64,000 nucleotides of DNA from Brassica napus (GCF_020379485.1 NC_063448.1:49299218-49363217); one strand, 5' to 3'. Counted from the stretch's first letter, positions 1-11,964 are shown. The notes: a model not told the origin generated them from the sequence alone. A program made the numbers and translations.

Positions 1-1
1 C

Positions 2-307
2 GCAGAAATCAGCTGGGTCTGTTCTCTCTTAACAGAACTAGGTATTACACTACCTACAACACCTGTAGTTTACTGCGACAATGTCGGTGCCACATACCTT
101 AGTGCTAATCCGGTTTTTCATTCAAGGATGAAACACTTGGCAATGGATTTTCATTTTGTTCGTCAGAATGTCCAGTCTGGCGCCTTGCGAGTCACTCATG
201 TGTCTACAAAAGACCAACTAGCAGACGCCCTTACAAAACCTCTATCCCGGACCCGTTTTAATCAACTGATGAGCAAGATTGGAGTGACTAATCTCCCTCC
301 ATCTTGA
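2..307 (+). CDS. Ty1/copia polyprotein, C-terminal RNase H part (5' cut by window edge)
   Basis: The open frame from base 2 to a TGA at 305-307 encodes about 101 residues typical of the end of a copia Pol protein. It contains the YCDN motif (an RNase H catalytic aspartate region), then [14 protein letters not shown], then [17 protein letters not shown], which is the hallmark C-terminus of copia RNase H. RNase H degrades the RNA strand of the RNA/DNA hybrid during reverse transcription of the element. The visible part has no stop or frameshift, so this copy may be fairly young, but the integrase and reverse transcriptase lie outside the window. A purine-rich tract and an LTR follow directly, as expected for the 3' end of a copia element on the plus strand. 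Confidence 0.9.
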   Translation, partial: AEISWVCSLLTELGITLPTTPVVYCDNVGATYLSANPVFHSRMKHLAMDFHFVRQNVQSGALRVTHVSTKDQLADALTKPLSRTRFNQLMSKIGVTNLPPS

Positions 308-312
308 GGGGG

Positions 313-446
313 TGTGTAGAGTATAAGTGTATAAGGACATATTAGTAAATAGTAGATACCTAGAATACCTAATGTACGATTTATATATACTGTAATCTCT
401 CTATCAATACAAATCATTCAGTCATATTTACTATATTTCTGTCTTA
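313..446 (+). repeat. Probable 3' LTR of the copia element
   Basis: The polypurine tract GAGGGGG (306-312) directly follows the Pol stop codon, and TGTGTAGAGTATAAG begins at 313 as expected of an LTR 5' end. The right boundary is uncertain because the matching 5' LTR is outside the window; I placed it near a CT-rich TTTCTGTCTTA stretch. The length of roughly 130 bp is short but normal for plant copia elements. Confidence 0.55.
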
Positions 447-670
447 AGACGTTGCTTCTATGCACAGTGACCAAAACCAAAAGTGAGTCGATGAGGCTCA
501 CCATCAGTACATCTATATCTACTAATAATAGCAATCCCAATTAATTCTGAAGGTTGTGAATCCCACTTATGTTGAAAGGTTGTGTCTTTTCTAAAAGATG
601 TAAAAAAGGGTTGTGTCTTTTCAAAAAGTTCAATGTCGGAAGGTTGTGTCATTTCAAAAAACTCATATAA

Positions 671-816
671 GAGCATGTTTATTGCAGGTCTCTTAGGTTG
701 GATCTCTTAGCGTAATATAAGATACGATCTCTTAGCTTTTTTAGTTAAAAACTAAGAGACCATATTTTCTATTACTCTAAGAGACCCAACCTAAGAGACC
801 TGCAATAAACATGCTC
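671..816. mobile_element. Tourist-like (PIF/Harbinger) MITE
   Basis: The first and last 30 bases are near-perfect inverted repeats, starting GAGCATGTTTATTGCAGG and ending CCTGCAATAAACATGCTC. The 146-bp element is flanked by TAA at 668-670 and 817-819, the 3-bp TSD typical of PIF/Harbinger. The interior is also partly palindromic around several copies of AAGAGA/TCTCTT, so the element could fold into a hairpin. It has no coding capacity. Confidence 0.85.
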
Positions 817-1261
817 TAAGTATTTTTTAAAAAGTGAAAAGTTGTGACTATTCTTATAAGTATCTTTTCAAAATAACTACTTTTAAATTGGAAGAGTTGT
901 GACTATTCAAATTTAAGAGATGTGATTATTCAAGTTGATTTTTAAAATCTATAAATAGTTTTTGACATGCATTTCTCAAAATAAAATTTTCACTAATCGA
1001 GCTAATAATAAAAACTTAAGAACTGTAACATCAGTATTCTTGCAATATATCAATATTCTTGTTTTCACTATATGAACAAATATATCTATGTTCCTCCAGT
1101 TCCTCAGGGCTTATGGAGTCTTCGCATTGTTAAATGCTATAAAGTTCTCACTTAGTATTTGTAGTATCAAGCTAATTATTGTTCTGATACTTGGAGTCTC
1201 TTCTATAACGTGTGACAGCTTACACTTTTCTTTAATCTCGCAGGTTAGAGACTTTGAAACA

Positions 1262-1396
1262 ATGTCGGGATTTCCAGGTTTGAGTTTTCTAGGCCTAAAA
1301 AGTAAGAACGCGGTTGTAGCGGGAGGCTTGACAGCTTTTGTTTTTGGGGTATATTTCTACACGATGAAGGCGGCTGGTGGCATGGACAAGCTTCAA
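1262..1396 (+). pseudogene. Truncated COA3-like (cytochrome oxidase assembly factor 3) gene fragment
   Basis: From the ATG at 1262 the sequence encodes about 45 residues beginning MSGFPGLSFLGLKSKN. A hydrophobic segment (VVAGGLTAFVFGVYFYTM) and AGGMDKLQ follow, where similarity stops. The pattern KN-x-(hydrophobic)-YFYT-x-D-LQ fits the single-membrane-span core of COA3-type proteins, mitochondrial inner-membrane factors for cytochrome oxidase assembly. The family normally continues with a charged C-terminal tail; here the frame runs into a few unrelated codons and stops at 1426. A possible intron acceptor (TCTCGCAG) just upstream suggests part of a 5' UTR intron came with it. Similar AT-rich motifs (AAAGTTGTGACTATTC type) flank both sides, so a transposon-captured fragment is likely. 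The family assignment is from memory. Confidence 0.5.
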
Positions 1397-1429
1397 ATTA
1401 AAAGGTTGTGTGTTTCTTTCCGTTGAAAA

Positions 1430-4177
1430 GTTGTGAATATTCGTATAAGTATTTTTTCAAAATAACTATATTTAAATTAAAAGAACGTGACTATTTATAT
1501 TTAAAAGTTGTGACTATTCATATACGTATCATTTCAAAAAAAACAACTTTTAAATTGAAAAGATGTGACTATGTGTATCTATGATTATCTTTAAAAGATT
1601 ACAAATTATGAAAAGATGTGTGTAGAATTTGTGTCTTTTTATTTAATGTGAAAAGTTGTGTGTTTTCATCCCTTAAAATGTATGAGTTTTTAGAGTTGTC
1701 TTTTATTATAGAAGACAAAATAATTTCAAAGTTGTGTGTGTTAATTTTATTACAATTATTTATTTTATCTATTAATAGGAATTTCAATTAATGTCAAAGG
1801 ATGTGAACCTTAGGAGCTGTTATTGATTATGGTAATTCGAAGGAATTGAATTTGAGTATTGTAATCCGAGTTTGAGTGAGTTTTAATGGATTTTTGATGA
1901 ATTCAATACAAGCAAGTAGATTTCGTTGTAATTCTTTGGAATGTATACTTTACTGATTGCTATGAAATTTCTTATTTTCAAAATCGCCCAAGTTTCAGAA
2001 AATATATATATTGTTAGAGGGCTTTTTGATTAAGATCCGGCATATGAACACATGAGAAGGTCTTTCGAAACCGTCATATACACGTTGTCTCCGCCGTTTG
2101 GAATTACATGAGATCTAAAAGGAATTACAACGATAGTGTTTTTGGATGAAAAATTTGGTTATGTTTTTTCAGTTTGCACACAAAAGTTTAGTGGAGTACA
2201 CACGTCTTCTTCTCCATCCAATCAACTTTTAAAGGATCACAGAGAGTACGGTACATTTGAAATCCTTCCAAAAACTAGATGAAAAGTACGTATTTGGTTT
2301 ACACTTAATTTAAATATAGAAGTCCATTAAAATCCAAAATAACTAAATTCTAACAAAATCAGTTGGATTAATTAATGTTGAAAGATTGTGTATTTTCAAT
2401 CTAAACATTGCATTTGTTTTTAAGAGATTATTAAAACGTATAAAAGGTCTCTTTAAAAATGGCTTGTGAAAAATTACTATAAGTTTTAACAGATTGTAAA
2501 AAATATAAAATATATCTTTATATCATAAATTGTTCTAATAATTTTTTTTAATTTTTTTTTTGTCTAAGGATGTATTTTTCATTTTAAAAACTGCATAAAT
2601 TTTTTAGAATTCTCAAAATTGCCGGAGACAAATATTTTTATCCTAAAATATAAATAATTTTTAGTGAGTTATCTTTTTGTTCATTTTCCTATCTATTTTA
2701 TATACATTTAAAAAATATTAAAATTATCTATAAAAATTCAGATAATTTATTTTTTGGATAATTGAAATATTTTATAATATATATAAACTATGCAACTATT
2801 GGTGATTGTAGTCTTTAGATATGAACTATTGCAACTATAATAAATCATTGCAACTATTCATAATGGTAACCTTTGGTGATGAACCATTGTAATGCTTGGC
2901 TATTAATCATTCCAACTTTTAACTCTCTATATAAAGAGTCGTGGAGTTGTGTGTATTGGCAAATCATAACAAAAAATAAATAAAAGTAGCCATAAAAAAA
3001 GAGATCCACTTTTTCAATTAATCATCAAGATCTCAAAGAAACAAAATAAACACAAATTTTTATTTGTTGTTCATGTTTATCCTAAGTAATATTAAGCTTA
3101 TATTTCATAACATAATCATTTTTATATTGTGTTAATATATCATTACACAAATTACCTATTCTTAAAATGCAGCGGAGACATTTTAGATTTAACATGCTTT
3201 ATATTTATAGCATTTTAAATTAATAAAATACTATACATTTACATGTTCCTTAACCATATGGACACTTGACCACATAACAAACAAACACTAACCCTTAATT
3301 ATTCCTTTTAACATCTTAACGACAACTCATTTTGTTTTATTTTCGTAACTGTACAATGACATCAGATATCATATGTTTTTTTTTTTTGAAACACTATCGA
3401 TTTACAGGAAATATTTTTTTAATGAAAAATAAGAAAATAGTGGCAGTCACATAAAGCTTATGGCATCATAAATCATTACGATCGAGAGTGACATACTTGA
3501 TCCGACGGTGCCTTATCACTAAATGTTTTTCTCTAACGATGCTGTACTTTAATGCCAAATTACTTACGCTACATTTTTTGTTAGCGCGGATTAGTGCACA
3601 AAAAAAGTTTTAGATATTTTGTTTTTATATTTGATTTTTCTTACATTTCTTTTCTCCCGATATCATAAAATGTGTAATAGAAAAAAAAACAAAAAAAAAC
3701 AATAACTCAAAAAAATTTATAGTGATTTTTTGAATTGGTGAATTTTACTTTGTTCTTTATTGTGTTTTATATTAAACTTTTTCAACAATTTTATGCAACC
3801 CAAATCTTCTTGTTTGGGGTCTCCGTAAATTAATAATTGAGTTTTGTCTATTATGTCACTTCTATATATATATATATATAATATTGTGGATTTTTGCTGG
3901 ATATTATCGTTGTTATGATAAATAGTAAAGAAAAAAAAACCTTTCAACTGTAGATATTGCAGGTTTCTAGACATGAGAGATGTTGCCTTCGCTCATGTTA
4001 AAGCGTTAGGGACGTCAATGGCAGATACCTCATCAGTGGCCTAACTGCCTAAATATGAGGATAAACAACAATAAGAAAACTACACGTAGATTATTTCAAG
4101 ATATGTGTATTGCTGATGCTGTGATGCATGAGATGGAAGGAATCATTTATAAAGTACGTAAGAAGAAAAAAGAGAAT
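1430..4177. other. AT-rich intergenic DNA with Helitron-type dispersed repeats
   Basis: No credible gene is seen. The segment holds many short direct repeats such as AAAGTTGTG and, at 2790-2930, repeated motifs of the kind AACCATTGCAACT(A/T)TTGGTGAT. The block 2340-3060 resembles 9120-9900, including a shared CCTATCTATTTTATATACAT motif (2689 and near 9455). This suggests copies of one non-autonomous element family. Poly-A/T tracts and a TA microsatellite (3862-3880) are also present. Confidence 0.5.
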
Positions 4178-4414
4178 TGACGGGACGTGGTAGCTCGTTT
4201 GGTAAAGACTTTGGGGGCCAACTGTCATGCTCCCGGGTTCGACGCCAGACGGAGGGGAACTACCCATCCTGTCATCAAATGCGGTACTGGGTGTTGGGAC
4301 TTGTCCCCAGCCCAGGTTTAAGCCCTCCCGGGTGAAGTGGACCGCTGTCTAACCGGACCCAGGGAATGATCCACGTAAGTGGAGAACCCTGGATTATCAA
4401 AAAAAAAAAAAAAA
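4178..4414 (+). mobile_element. tRNA-derived SINE with poly(A) tail and TSD
   Basis: The head contains a Pol III A-box-like TGGTAGCTCGTTTGG (4188-4202) and a B-box-like GGGTTCGACGCC (about 4235-4246), as in tRNA-derived SINEs. The body is GC-richer than its surroundings and ends in an A-run from 4399. A 14-bp duplication flanks it: AGAAAAAAGAGAAT at 4164-4177 and AGAAAGAAGAGAAT at 4415-4428 (one mismatch). The total of about 237 bp fits Brassicaceae SINE families. It is not a functional tRNA gene, because no cloverleaf continues past the B box. Confidence 0.85.
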
Positions 4415-4428
4415 AGAAAGAAGAGAAT

Positions 4429-7022
4429 ATGGGAGATGAGTTCATTCCTCTGAAATAAAGCCTTAGAGACACGACATATGAGATTTGATTAGCCTCGAGG
4501 AAATGTCTCGTATGAGAATATGATTATGTTGATATATGTAATTATATTTTTATTTTATTATTTATTAGTATTACTGGATATATTTAAGTAATATGGCTGA
4601 TTGGAATATTTTGATTGGTTACTTTTTGTTAAATATTTTCGCTTATGTTGAAGGTCTCTTTAAAAGATCGTTTTTATCTTCTTGTTTTTTGTTTTATGTG
4701 TCATTTTTGTTGTTTTCTCATGTTTTAATTTTCCATATTAAATTTTTATTAGTATGAACAATAATTTATTTTAAAGTATAATAGATCATTTATTATTTGA
4801 TTAGTGCTTTTCTATTTAATTATATCAAAATTTTAGGAAACATTTTCTACACTACCACATTCTAATTAATCTAGACTTAGGGTTTATATTTAAGGGATAG
4901 TGTTTTGGAAAATGGGTATAGGATTTTAATAAATATATAAATAAATACTTAACATTTTAAAAAAATGAAAATAGTTTGAAAATGAAAATTTGGAAAAAAA
5001 AATTGAAAAAAAAAATTTGACCAAAAAAGAAAATTTGACAAAAATATTATAAAAAAGTTTCAATTTGAAAACGTATGATTCAAAAATTATAATTTTTTTA
5101 TTAATTATTTAAATTTGAATAAAAAAATTATAAAAAAGTTTCAATTTTTTATTTTTTGTGTATCTTAATTTTTTTAGTTTAACCATATTTTATTTTACTA
5201 TTTTTCGTTGTTTTATTATTTTCTTTGTTAAAGTAACTATATACGATTAATTGTCTTCGTCTTATTTTGTTTTCTGATCTCTTACTTTTATTCAAAATAT
5301 ATAAATATATTAATCTTTACACCTGGTGTTTTAATATTTTTATATTAATTTTAGATTAACACAGAATTAATATTTTTGTATATGCAGTATACAATATATT
5401 ATTGTTTTTTTTTTGCTGTAACTTTACAATATATTATTGTTAAGTCCGCTTAGGTGAAGAATCTGTGATTGTGATGCTTTTATCTCTTTTTCACTGCTTT
5501 AAAATTGTTGATCAAGCACAGTTGTTGCTGTTTCATTGCTTCCTTCGTTTTTTTCAACTAGCTCATCATATAAATGTGCAGTTCCAGATTTTATGACTGA
5601 AACATGGAAACTGTATAGGACAAATTAAATGTCATAAGAAGCAAAGAGTGTGCAGCGCCTGCAAGTATATCCCCAAATATTTTTTAGATTACATGCATTG
5701 AAGATTTTGATATTTTATTGTGATCGAAAAAAACTGTTTACCATGTTGCATACTGAAAGTAAGATGAGTAGTTTAAGATATCAGGTAATGGTTTAGTACT
5801 AAAGGATCTTCTTTGAGAAAAAGGAAAAAAACTGTAAAGAGTAACAGAGCACATTCCCCATACAGGAGCTCCTAAAATCACATTCCCCGTTCTCTTTATC
5901 ATTTGAGCATCCTCACCTTCCACCTGAAATTCAATTTTTTTCACAGGCTAAGAGCATTAGAAATATCTTCCCAAGAGATTCTTTAAACATTAGGACAGTT
6001 AATAAATAAAATTTAAATAACAAAATTAATGTGAACCAGTAAAAATGCAACACATGTAAGAAAGTATCCTGTTTTTTTTGTTGAAGTTCTTAACCAACAA
6101 CCCATCTCTTCTCTCTTTCAACTTTTTTCATTTTTTAATAGTAGAAAACTGTGCTCATACCCCGTTGGGTTGTCCTAAGGAACTCACATTCACAGTGTAA
6201 AGATTTTGTTTAAAAAAAAAAGATTATGTTTTTAGAAGATCACAAACATATTTGCGTTTTTTTTTTTTTTTTTTTTTTTGCAAACAACGAGACACTAAAA
6301 GAGAGATAAGCTTGAGAATCCAAGGCCTTGATTGTTGTCGAAGAAACAATATATAATTTCTAACAAAAAGTCAAATCTCAGATGAAACGAACGACTTATT
6401 CTGTCTAAAGATCTGTTACAATTTGGGAGAATGTAAAAAACAACTCCCACAAGGCATAACTTTTGCTTGCAAATTGTAACCAAAATGTATAGCAGATTCT
6501 AACTACAAAGAAAGTTTGTAACACAAAAGTTAACTTCTTCAACTCAACCACAACATTATTCAACGTCATATTTTAAACCAAATCGTGTCTCCAACTACAT
6601 ACTAATTATGTACTGTACACACCCCAAAAAGATCATCCATGTACTTGGTTGGCCTTTATGGTTTTTGCTCTGTTTTTGAATCTTCTGTAGCAACTTTTCC
6701 TTCATTTGTTCAACATAAGGAATAAACTAAACTTATTACCAAATCATTAGCGAAAATAAACCTTAAGAAAATAAAAAAAAAGAATAATTACCAACACTTT
6801 CCTGCAACTAAAACGTGTTGCTGTCGTACGAATACAGGTGTGTCTTTTTGAAAGAAAAACACCATGTAGAACCTTTCCATCAATGATACTACATTTATAT
6901 TGTGCAACCTAAAGGGATATTTTTCCTAACCCTGGCTTGAAAAAACGTTTTTCCTTGATCAATCTAGCCAATTCTCAAAGGGATATTACTCTTACCTATA
7001 ATAAAATCAAATGATTTCATAT
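4429..7022. other. AT-rich intergenic DNA, no recognised gene
   Basis: Mostly A/T homopolymer-rich sequence. A minus-strand open stretch at 5738-5944 (68 codons) and another at 6295-6483 show no family I recognise and are probably chance or decayed exon fragments. A T-run of more than 20 bases lies near 6258-6280. Confidence 0.4.
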
Positions 7023-7410
7023 CTACAAAACAAATTCTACTTGATTCCAATTCAGTCTTATGAATTCCGCGTTAACACCTTGATCAAGGCTGGTTCTGGC
7101 CACAGCTATTCTCTGCTCATAGCATTTTAGCTTCATTTGTTTCCTTAACAACAACCTCCCAGGAGTTTGATCAAACTGTGCATCGTATCCACCATCTGTT
7201 AGACATAAGAAAACAATATTAGCAACATTGCACAAAAACAAATCTACTAAAACCAACTGAAAGATCGACACAAACATGTGCGTAGTAGTGATTGTCACCG
7301 AACGTGTCAAGATTCTTATTGCAGTTGTCAACAAAGAAAAAAGAACCAGCCTTGTAAGGACCTAAAAAAAATGCTGCAGCAGAGAATCTAGCATACAACC
7401 CTTCTGCCAT
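7023..7410 (-). pseudogene. Unrecognised two-exon-like gene fragment
   Basis: On the minus strand, an ATG at 7410 opens MAEGLYARFSAAAFFLGPYK and continues about 46 residues. After a plausible intron, a second stretch (about 7196 down to 7023) encodes DGGYDAQFDQTPGRLLL and then a Lys/Arg-rich segment ending VEFVL and a stop. The two parts have a protein-like composition unlike the surrounding AT-rich DNA, so they may be captured exons. I do not recognise the family, and the exon joint is inferred from a possible acceptor only. Confidence 0.3.
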
Positions 7411-7629
7411 GGAAACTACCTTGGACCATACACTTGTTACTATAGAAACAAACCGGAAATCATATTTTAAATCTAGATATTAGAACATGGATAAAGAAAT
7501 TGAAGCTTTTAGGTAACCTTACATACGAACATTAAACACTTAGAGAATATTGTAAAGATTCTGAGAATCAGTAAGCCCTCAAATACAAAGATTCTGACCG
7601 GGTTCGAGGTATTACCCTGAAGTTTCCAA

Positions 7630-8025
7630 TTGCTTCCGTACAAACGTATCTGTAAAACATGGCCAGAAAATATTAGAAGGTATACGGACCCAGACATTAA
7701 AAAGATGTGTCAAGAATTTCGGACCTATATCAAGGATATGATCAGGACCGGAGAGATAATGGCTACTACAATGATTTTGTTCTTGCACGTTGAGTACGCT
7801 TGGCTGTCTCGGGGGAGAGGAAGGCTTCTCATGGGATTAGGATTAGACAGGAGTCACAGGACTATGACTCCTATAAATACCAAATATGAGAAGAAACCGA
7901 ACCAGTTTTGTGTGTGCGATAAATGCTTACGTTGGGAGGAGGAAGCTGAAGGAACTAAGAACGTGAACTATGTGGCTTGTGATTATAGTTATGGAGAGTT
8001 GACATGGCACAAACTCATATTCTAA
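7630..8025 (+). CDS. Hypothetical protein, possible captured gene fragment
   Basis: A 131-codon open frame with balanced composition, including an acidic/Cys segment with CVCDKCLRWEEEAEGTK (a CxCxxC arrangement that could bind metal) near residues 94-110 and a C-terminus rich in aromatic residues. No homologue comes to mind. It lies next to the unrecognised minus-strand fragment and upstream of a Helitron-like terminus, so it may be part of captured host sequence. The start codon is simply the first ATG. Confidence 0.3.
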   Translation: MLPYKRICKTWPENIRRYTDPDIKKMCQEFRTYIKDMIRTGEIMATTMILFLHVEYAWLSRGRGRLLMGLGLDRSHRTMTPINTKYEKKPNQFCVCDKCLRWEEEAEGTKNVNYVACDYSYGELTWHKLIF

Positions 8026-10224
8026 GTGGCTGATTTAATTTGCTGATGTGGATAGTCTCAATGCTCTAGCTCAAGAACTTTTGGTATTGTAAGATTGTGA
8101 TTAAAACAAACCTCATGAACACTCTTTATAACGGATGAAACTGTATATGTTTCACGAACGAATGAGAATCTATTGATTAAACTATTTATCGTATTACATT
8201 TAATTTTTTATCATGTGCTAATTTAAGTAAAGAAAAAGTGAGGCATGTATATCTTCAAATACTGATTCTTACCACTAGAAATGAAAAAATAAATATACTA
8301 ATAAAATTAATCAAAAATGTTTAAAGATTTGCATTTTTATCTTAAAAGTTGCATTGGTTTTAAGTGGTTGTCAAAATATCTAAGAATATGTCTTTTTAAT
8401 CACATGTCTTTTCATTTTAAGAGTTGCATAGATTTTTAAAGAGCTATCTTGTTGTCTAAAGATATGTTTTTTTATTCTAAAATTTGCAACAGATTTTTAA
8501 TAATTTATTAGAAATTTCAATAACGTATCTATTCATTTAAAAACTGCAAATGTTTTAATGAGTTCTTTTATTTCATTTTCCTATCTATTTTATGTACATT
8601 TTAAAGAATCTTAAAATTTGTCTTCAAAATAATCCGGTAATTCGGTTTGTTGGGCACTTTAATTATTGTATAATATTATATAAAATAAGTATATAGTTTT
8701 AAATTATTTTTTATGTTTAATAGTCATGTTTTGGTGCAGTTGTTTTTGGGTTTAATTTCGTTTATTCATATTTCAGATAAAATGTTCGGGTCTATTTAGA
8801 TAATTTATTTATTGATAGATAAATATTAAGAAAATGTACACCAAAAAATATTCTTATATATGCACATTTTAATTTATGAATGGGTTTGATATATGTGTTA
8901 TTTCTTAATTAAATCTTGAGTTTCACTTAAATAATAAATGATTATTGGAGATTTAAATGAATATTTGATACCGTTTAACTGAACTATTGCAATTTTCTAG
9001 ATATACAATTTCAACTGATAAAATGAAACATTGCGATTTCTGGTGATGGGCCATTACATGTTTTAGTGATGAACAATTGCAACGTTTGGTGTTAACCATT
9101 ATAACTCTTGGTTAACCTTTAGAATATGTAAAATGATGTGTCTTTTCATCCTAAATATTGCATAAATTTTTAAGAGATTGTTATAATATATATAAGAAAG
9201 TGTATTTTTATAAGGACGTGTCTTTTCATGTTAACATTAAATTGAATTTAAAAGATTGTAAGAAATGTATAATAATTTGTCTTTTATCATAAACCTTTTA
9301 TAGATTTTTTAATAGTTATCTTTTGTCTAAAGTTGTGTTTTCTAATTTATAAAAATCATATATTTTAAAGGATTCTCAAAATGTCTCAGAGAATATATAT
9401 TTTCATCCTAAAGTTTGCATAAGTTCTTAGTAAGTTATTTTTAGTTTATTTTCATATCTATTTTATATACATCTAAAGAATATTAACATTGTCTACACAT
9501 ATTTGCGTATATGATTTTGGGTAATTTAATTATTTTATGATATTATATATTTGTAAACCATTACAACTATTAGTGATGGTAAACTTTGCATGGTGATGAA
9601 CTATTCTAACTATGGTAAACCATTAAAATTATTGGTAATGGTAGACTTTGGTGATGAACCATTGCAACTTTTGGTATTAATAATTATAATTCTTGACTAA
9701 CTATCGTAATGTTTGGTTGTTGACCATTGCAATCTTTAACTCTTTATAAGGAGTTTTAATATTGACATTTGACAATCATAATTAAATCTAAATAGTGAAA
9801 TAAAAAGATATCCATTTTGAATTGAATATTAAATATCTTGAAGAAAAAATATAAATACGCAAAATTTTAGTTATTATTCATGTATATTAGCCAATAACAT
9901 AATGCAAATTTGATTGTCGTATCCTACAAAAGATCTTTTCTTATTATATATTATTTTTATCAATAATAGGTAATAATAAATTTTCAAAATTCTTAAATAA
10001 CTTAACTAAACGGATAATGAAACATATATCTTATTTGGTATTGACATATTTCTAATTATATTACAACCAAAAATATAAAATATATATTTTTAGTATTAAA
10101 AAAATATAGTTGTATACAACATAATTTTGTAATACATATATTTTCTCAAAAACAATTGTAAGCAGTTTTTATAAAAGGTTATTTTATAAAAATAAAGCAT
10201 ATTTATTTTTATAAAATAAGTTCT
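8026..10224. repeat. AT-rich Helitron-type body with internal repeats
   Basis: Two loosely similar blocks (about 8310-8700 and 9120-9790) share motifs with each other and with 2340-2960. These include GCATAAATTTTTAAGAG-like and CCTATCTATTTTAT motifs and repeated AACCATTGCAACT(T/A)TTGGT units at 8985-9110 and 9555-9740. No coding sequence is seen. It leads directly into the Helitron-like 3' terminus. Confidence 0.45.
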
Positions 10225-10254
10225 CGTGCGACATTGCACGGGTTTCTTACCTAG
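10225..10254 (+). mobile_element. Helitron-like 3' terminus (hairpin plus CTAG)
   Basis: CGTGC (10225-10229) and GCACG (10236-10240) form a short hairpin. It is followed by GGTTTCTTAC and CTAG at 10251-10254, then T. A subterminal GC hairpin about 10 bp before CTRR is the diagnostic 3' end of Helitrons, which insert at AT and leave no TSD. The 5' TC end was not located, so the element's length is unknown. Confidence 0.7.
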
Positions 10255-10503
10255 TGACTCTAATAAGCAGTACAGTAAAAAGTATTACTTAGACAAACCA
10301 TGAATTTTAACAAAAATAAAATCTTGCATCATCCATCATTCTATGTCACCCATCTGGTGCACTGCTGATAGTATGCAAAAGAAACTAACAGGCAAGAAAA
10401 GAATAGAAAACCAAGACAAGCCACAAAACAAGAAAGCAAACAAGTAAACATCTAACTTTACAAAACATGAGTAAACTGTTCACCATGTTGGCAATCAAAA
10501 TAC

Positions 10504-10915
10504 TTAATCACCTCCGCATCCGCCTCCACCACCACCATCTCCAACACCGCCACCACCTCCTCCCCCTCCTCCACAACCACCACCACCTCCTCCTCCTCCT
10601 CCTCCTCCCCCACAACCACCACCTCCTCCACTACCGCCACTTCCTCCCCCTCCCCCACAACCTCCACCTCCACAACCACCAGAACTACCATAGATAACGG
10701 CTCCAGCAACTGATATGGCAGTGCCAGTGCCTGTCAGAATGACAAGATCTCCATCTTTGGTTCTATACACAGGCGTCCGGAGCTGCAGTGGCTGTGGTGG
10801 CCGTGGTAGAGGAGGCGGTGGAGAGGGAAGCTTAGTATTGCGGGTGATGATGCAGCCTATGGTTATAACCACCACTGCTAAAACAGCGCAGACAACAACT
10901 CAGATGACTAAGTTC
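10504..10915 (-). pseudogene. Glycine-rich membrane protein gene, main exon, separated from its start codon by a retrotransposon
   Basis: Read on the minus strand from 10915, the frame encodes a hydrophobic segment (VVVCAVLAVVVITIGC, a likely membrane span), a Pro-rich linker (SPPPPLPRPPQP), YRTKDGDLVILTGTG, and a Gly/Cys-rich tail of about 60 residues (GGGGCGGGG repeats) ending GCGGD-stop at 10504. YRTKDGD followed by a Gly-rich tail is a familiar layout in Brassicaceae glycine-rich proteins. There is no ATG in this piece. Across the copia insertion, 19510-19501 supplies an ATG in the same frame. An in-frame TGA at 10902-10900 precedes the hydrophobic segment. The gene is therefore broken twice, by the insertion and by the stop. 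The opposite strand shows a His/Pro-rich shadow frame. Confidence 0.65.
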
Positions 10916-11282
10916 TGTTGTGAAACTAAAGAATATAATCTGTGTATTCTTGTTTCTGTATTATTCATAAACATAAGGAGCCCTTTATATATAGGAAATT
11001 ACACCGTCATAGAATAATGGAAAGACTAGAATATGGAAATACAAATATGGAAATAGCACAAATCATACACCAATAAGGAAAAAGAAACTAGGGTTTGTCT
11101 CTCTCTCTAGCCGCCGGCTCTCTCTTTCTCTCTCTAGGGCGCTGCCGTCTCTCTCTCTCTCTAGGGCGCGGCCGTCTCTCTCTCTCTCTCTAAGTATGGG
11201 CCGGTTATGGACCGGGCCGGTTATGGACCGGGCCGGTTATGGACCGGGCCGGTTATGGACATCCACAATATGATTTATAACA
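10916..11282 (-). repeat. 3' LTR of the copia element (element orientation minus)
   Basis: A 367-bp LTR, TGTTGTG...ATAACA on the plus strand. It includes CT microsatellites (about 11097-11190) and four tandem copies of a GGCCGGTTATGGACCG-like unit (about 11200-11262). The other LTR has fewer tandem copies, so the two LTRs have diverged by repeat slippage as well as base changes. Confidence 0.9.
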
Positions 11283-11427
11283 CTCTCCCTTGGATGCCAT
11301 AACCATACAGAGTTTGTAATACGCTTTAGATGTTGCCTCATTAAAACCTTACCAGGAAAATCCAGTGGGACAAAACCATGGTGAAGGAAAAAGAGTACAA
11401 CACGTATTACTCCCCCTGTTCTGAACA

Positions 11428-11964
11428 TCACTGAATGTCTTTCAGTCTACGCATCCCAATCTGATGCGTAAGCTTTCTGAACGTGCAGGTAGGAAGTGAT
11501 TTGGTGAACAGGTCGGCTGAGTTGTCACTGGAACGCACTTGGACGACTTGGACCTCGCCGGCTTTCTGAAGCTCGTGCGTGAAGAAGAACTTAGGCAATA
11601 TGTGCTTCGTCCGGTCTCCTTTGATGTAGTCATCCTTAAGCTGAGCAATGCAAGCTGCATTGTCCTCATACATCATGGTTGGTGCGTCCTTTCCTTCGGA
11701 CATCCCACAATCAACTCGAACATGTTGGGTCATGGACCTCAACCAAACACATTCGCGGCTGGCTTCATGTATTGCCAAGATCTCCGAATGGTTTGAAGAT
11801 GTGGCCACGATCGTCTGCTTCATGGAACGCCATGATATGGCAGTTCCACCATGTGTAAACACATAACCTGTCTGTGATCGAGCATTGTGAGGATCCGAGA
11901 GATAACCTGCATCAGCTAAGCCAACTAATCCTTCTTTGTTATGGTTAGTATAAAATAAATCCAA
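11428..11964 (-). pseudogene. copia RNase H remnant
   Basis: The minus-strand frame of 178 codons contains GLVGLADAGYLSDPHNARSQ, GYVFTHGGTAISWRS, MMYEDNAACIAQ and TKHILPKFFFTHELQ. These are the ordered blocks of copia RNase H, including the D of EDNAACI. The C-terminus ends RLKDIQ-stop shortly before the polypurine tract. It is separated from the RT by a frame break near 11965-12010. It would remove the RNA template during reverse transcription if the element were intact. Confidence 0.9.

Noticed and set aside
4188..4260. tRNA gene suggested by A- and B-box-like motifs
   Set aside because: No cloverleaf can be formed and the sequence ends in a poly(A) tail with a TSD, so it is a SINE head.
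4275..4472. 65-codon minus-strand frame
   Set aside because: It lies within the SINE and its poly(A) tail and has no protein features of its own.
10467..10697. His/Pro-rich open frame on the plus strand
   Set aside because: It is the antisense shadow of the glycine-rich tail, whose minus-strand frame has the recognisable protein layout.
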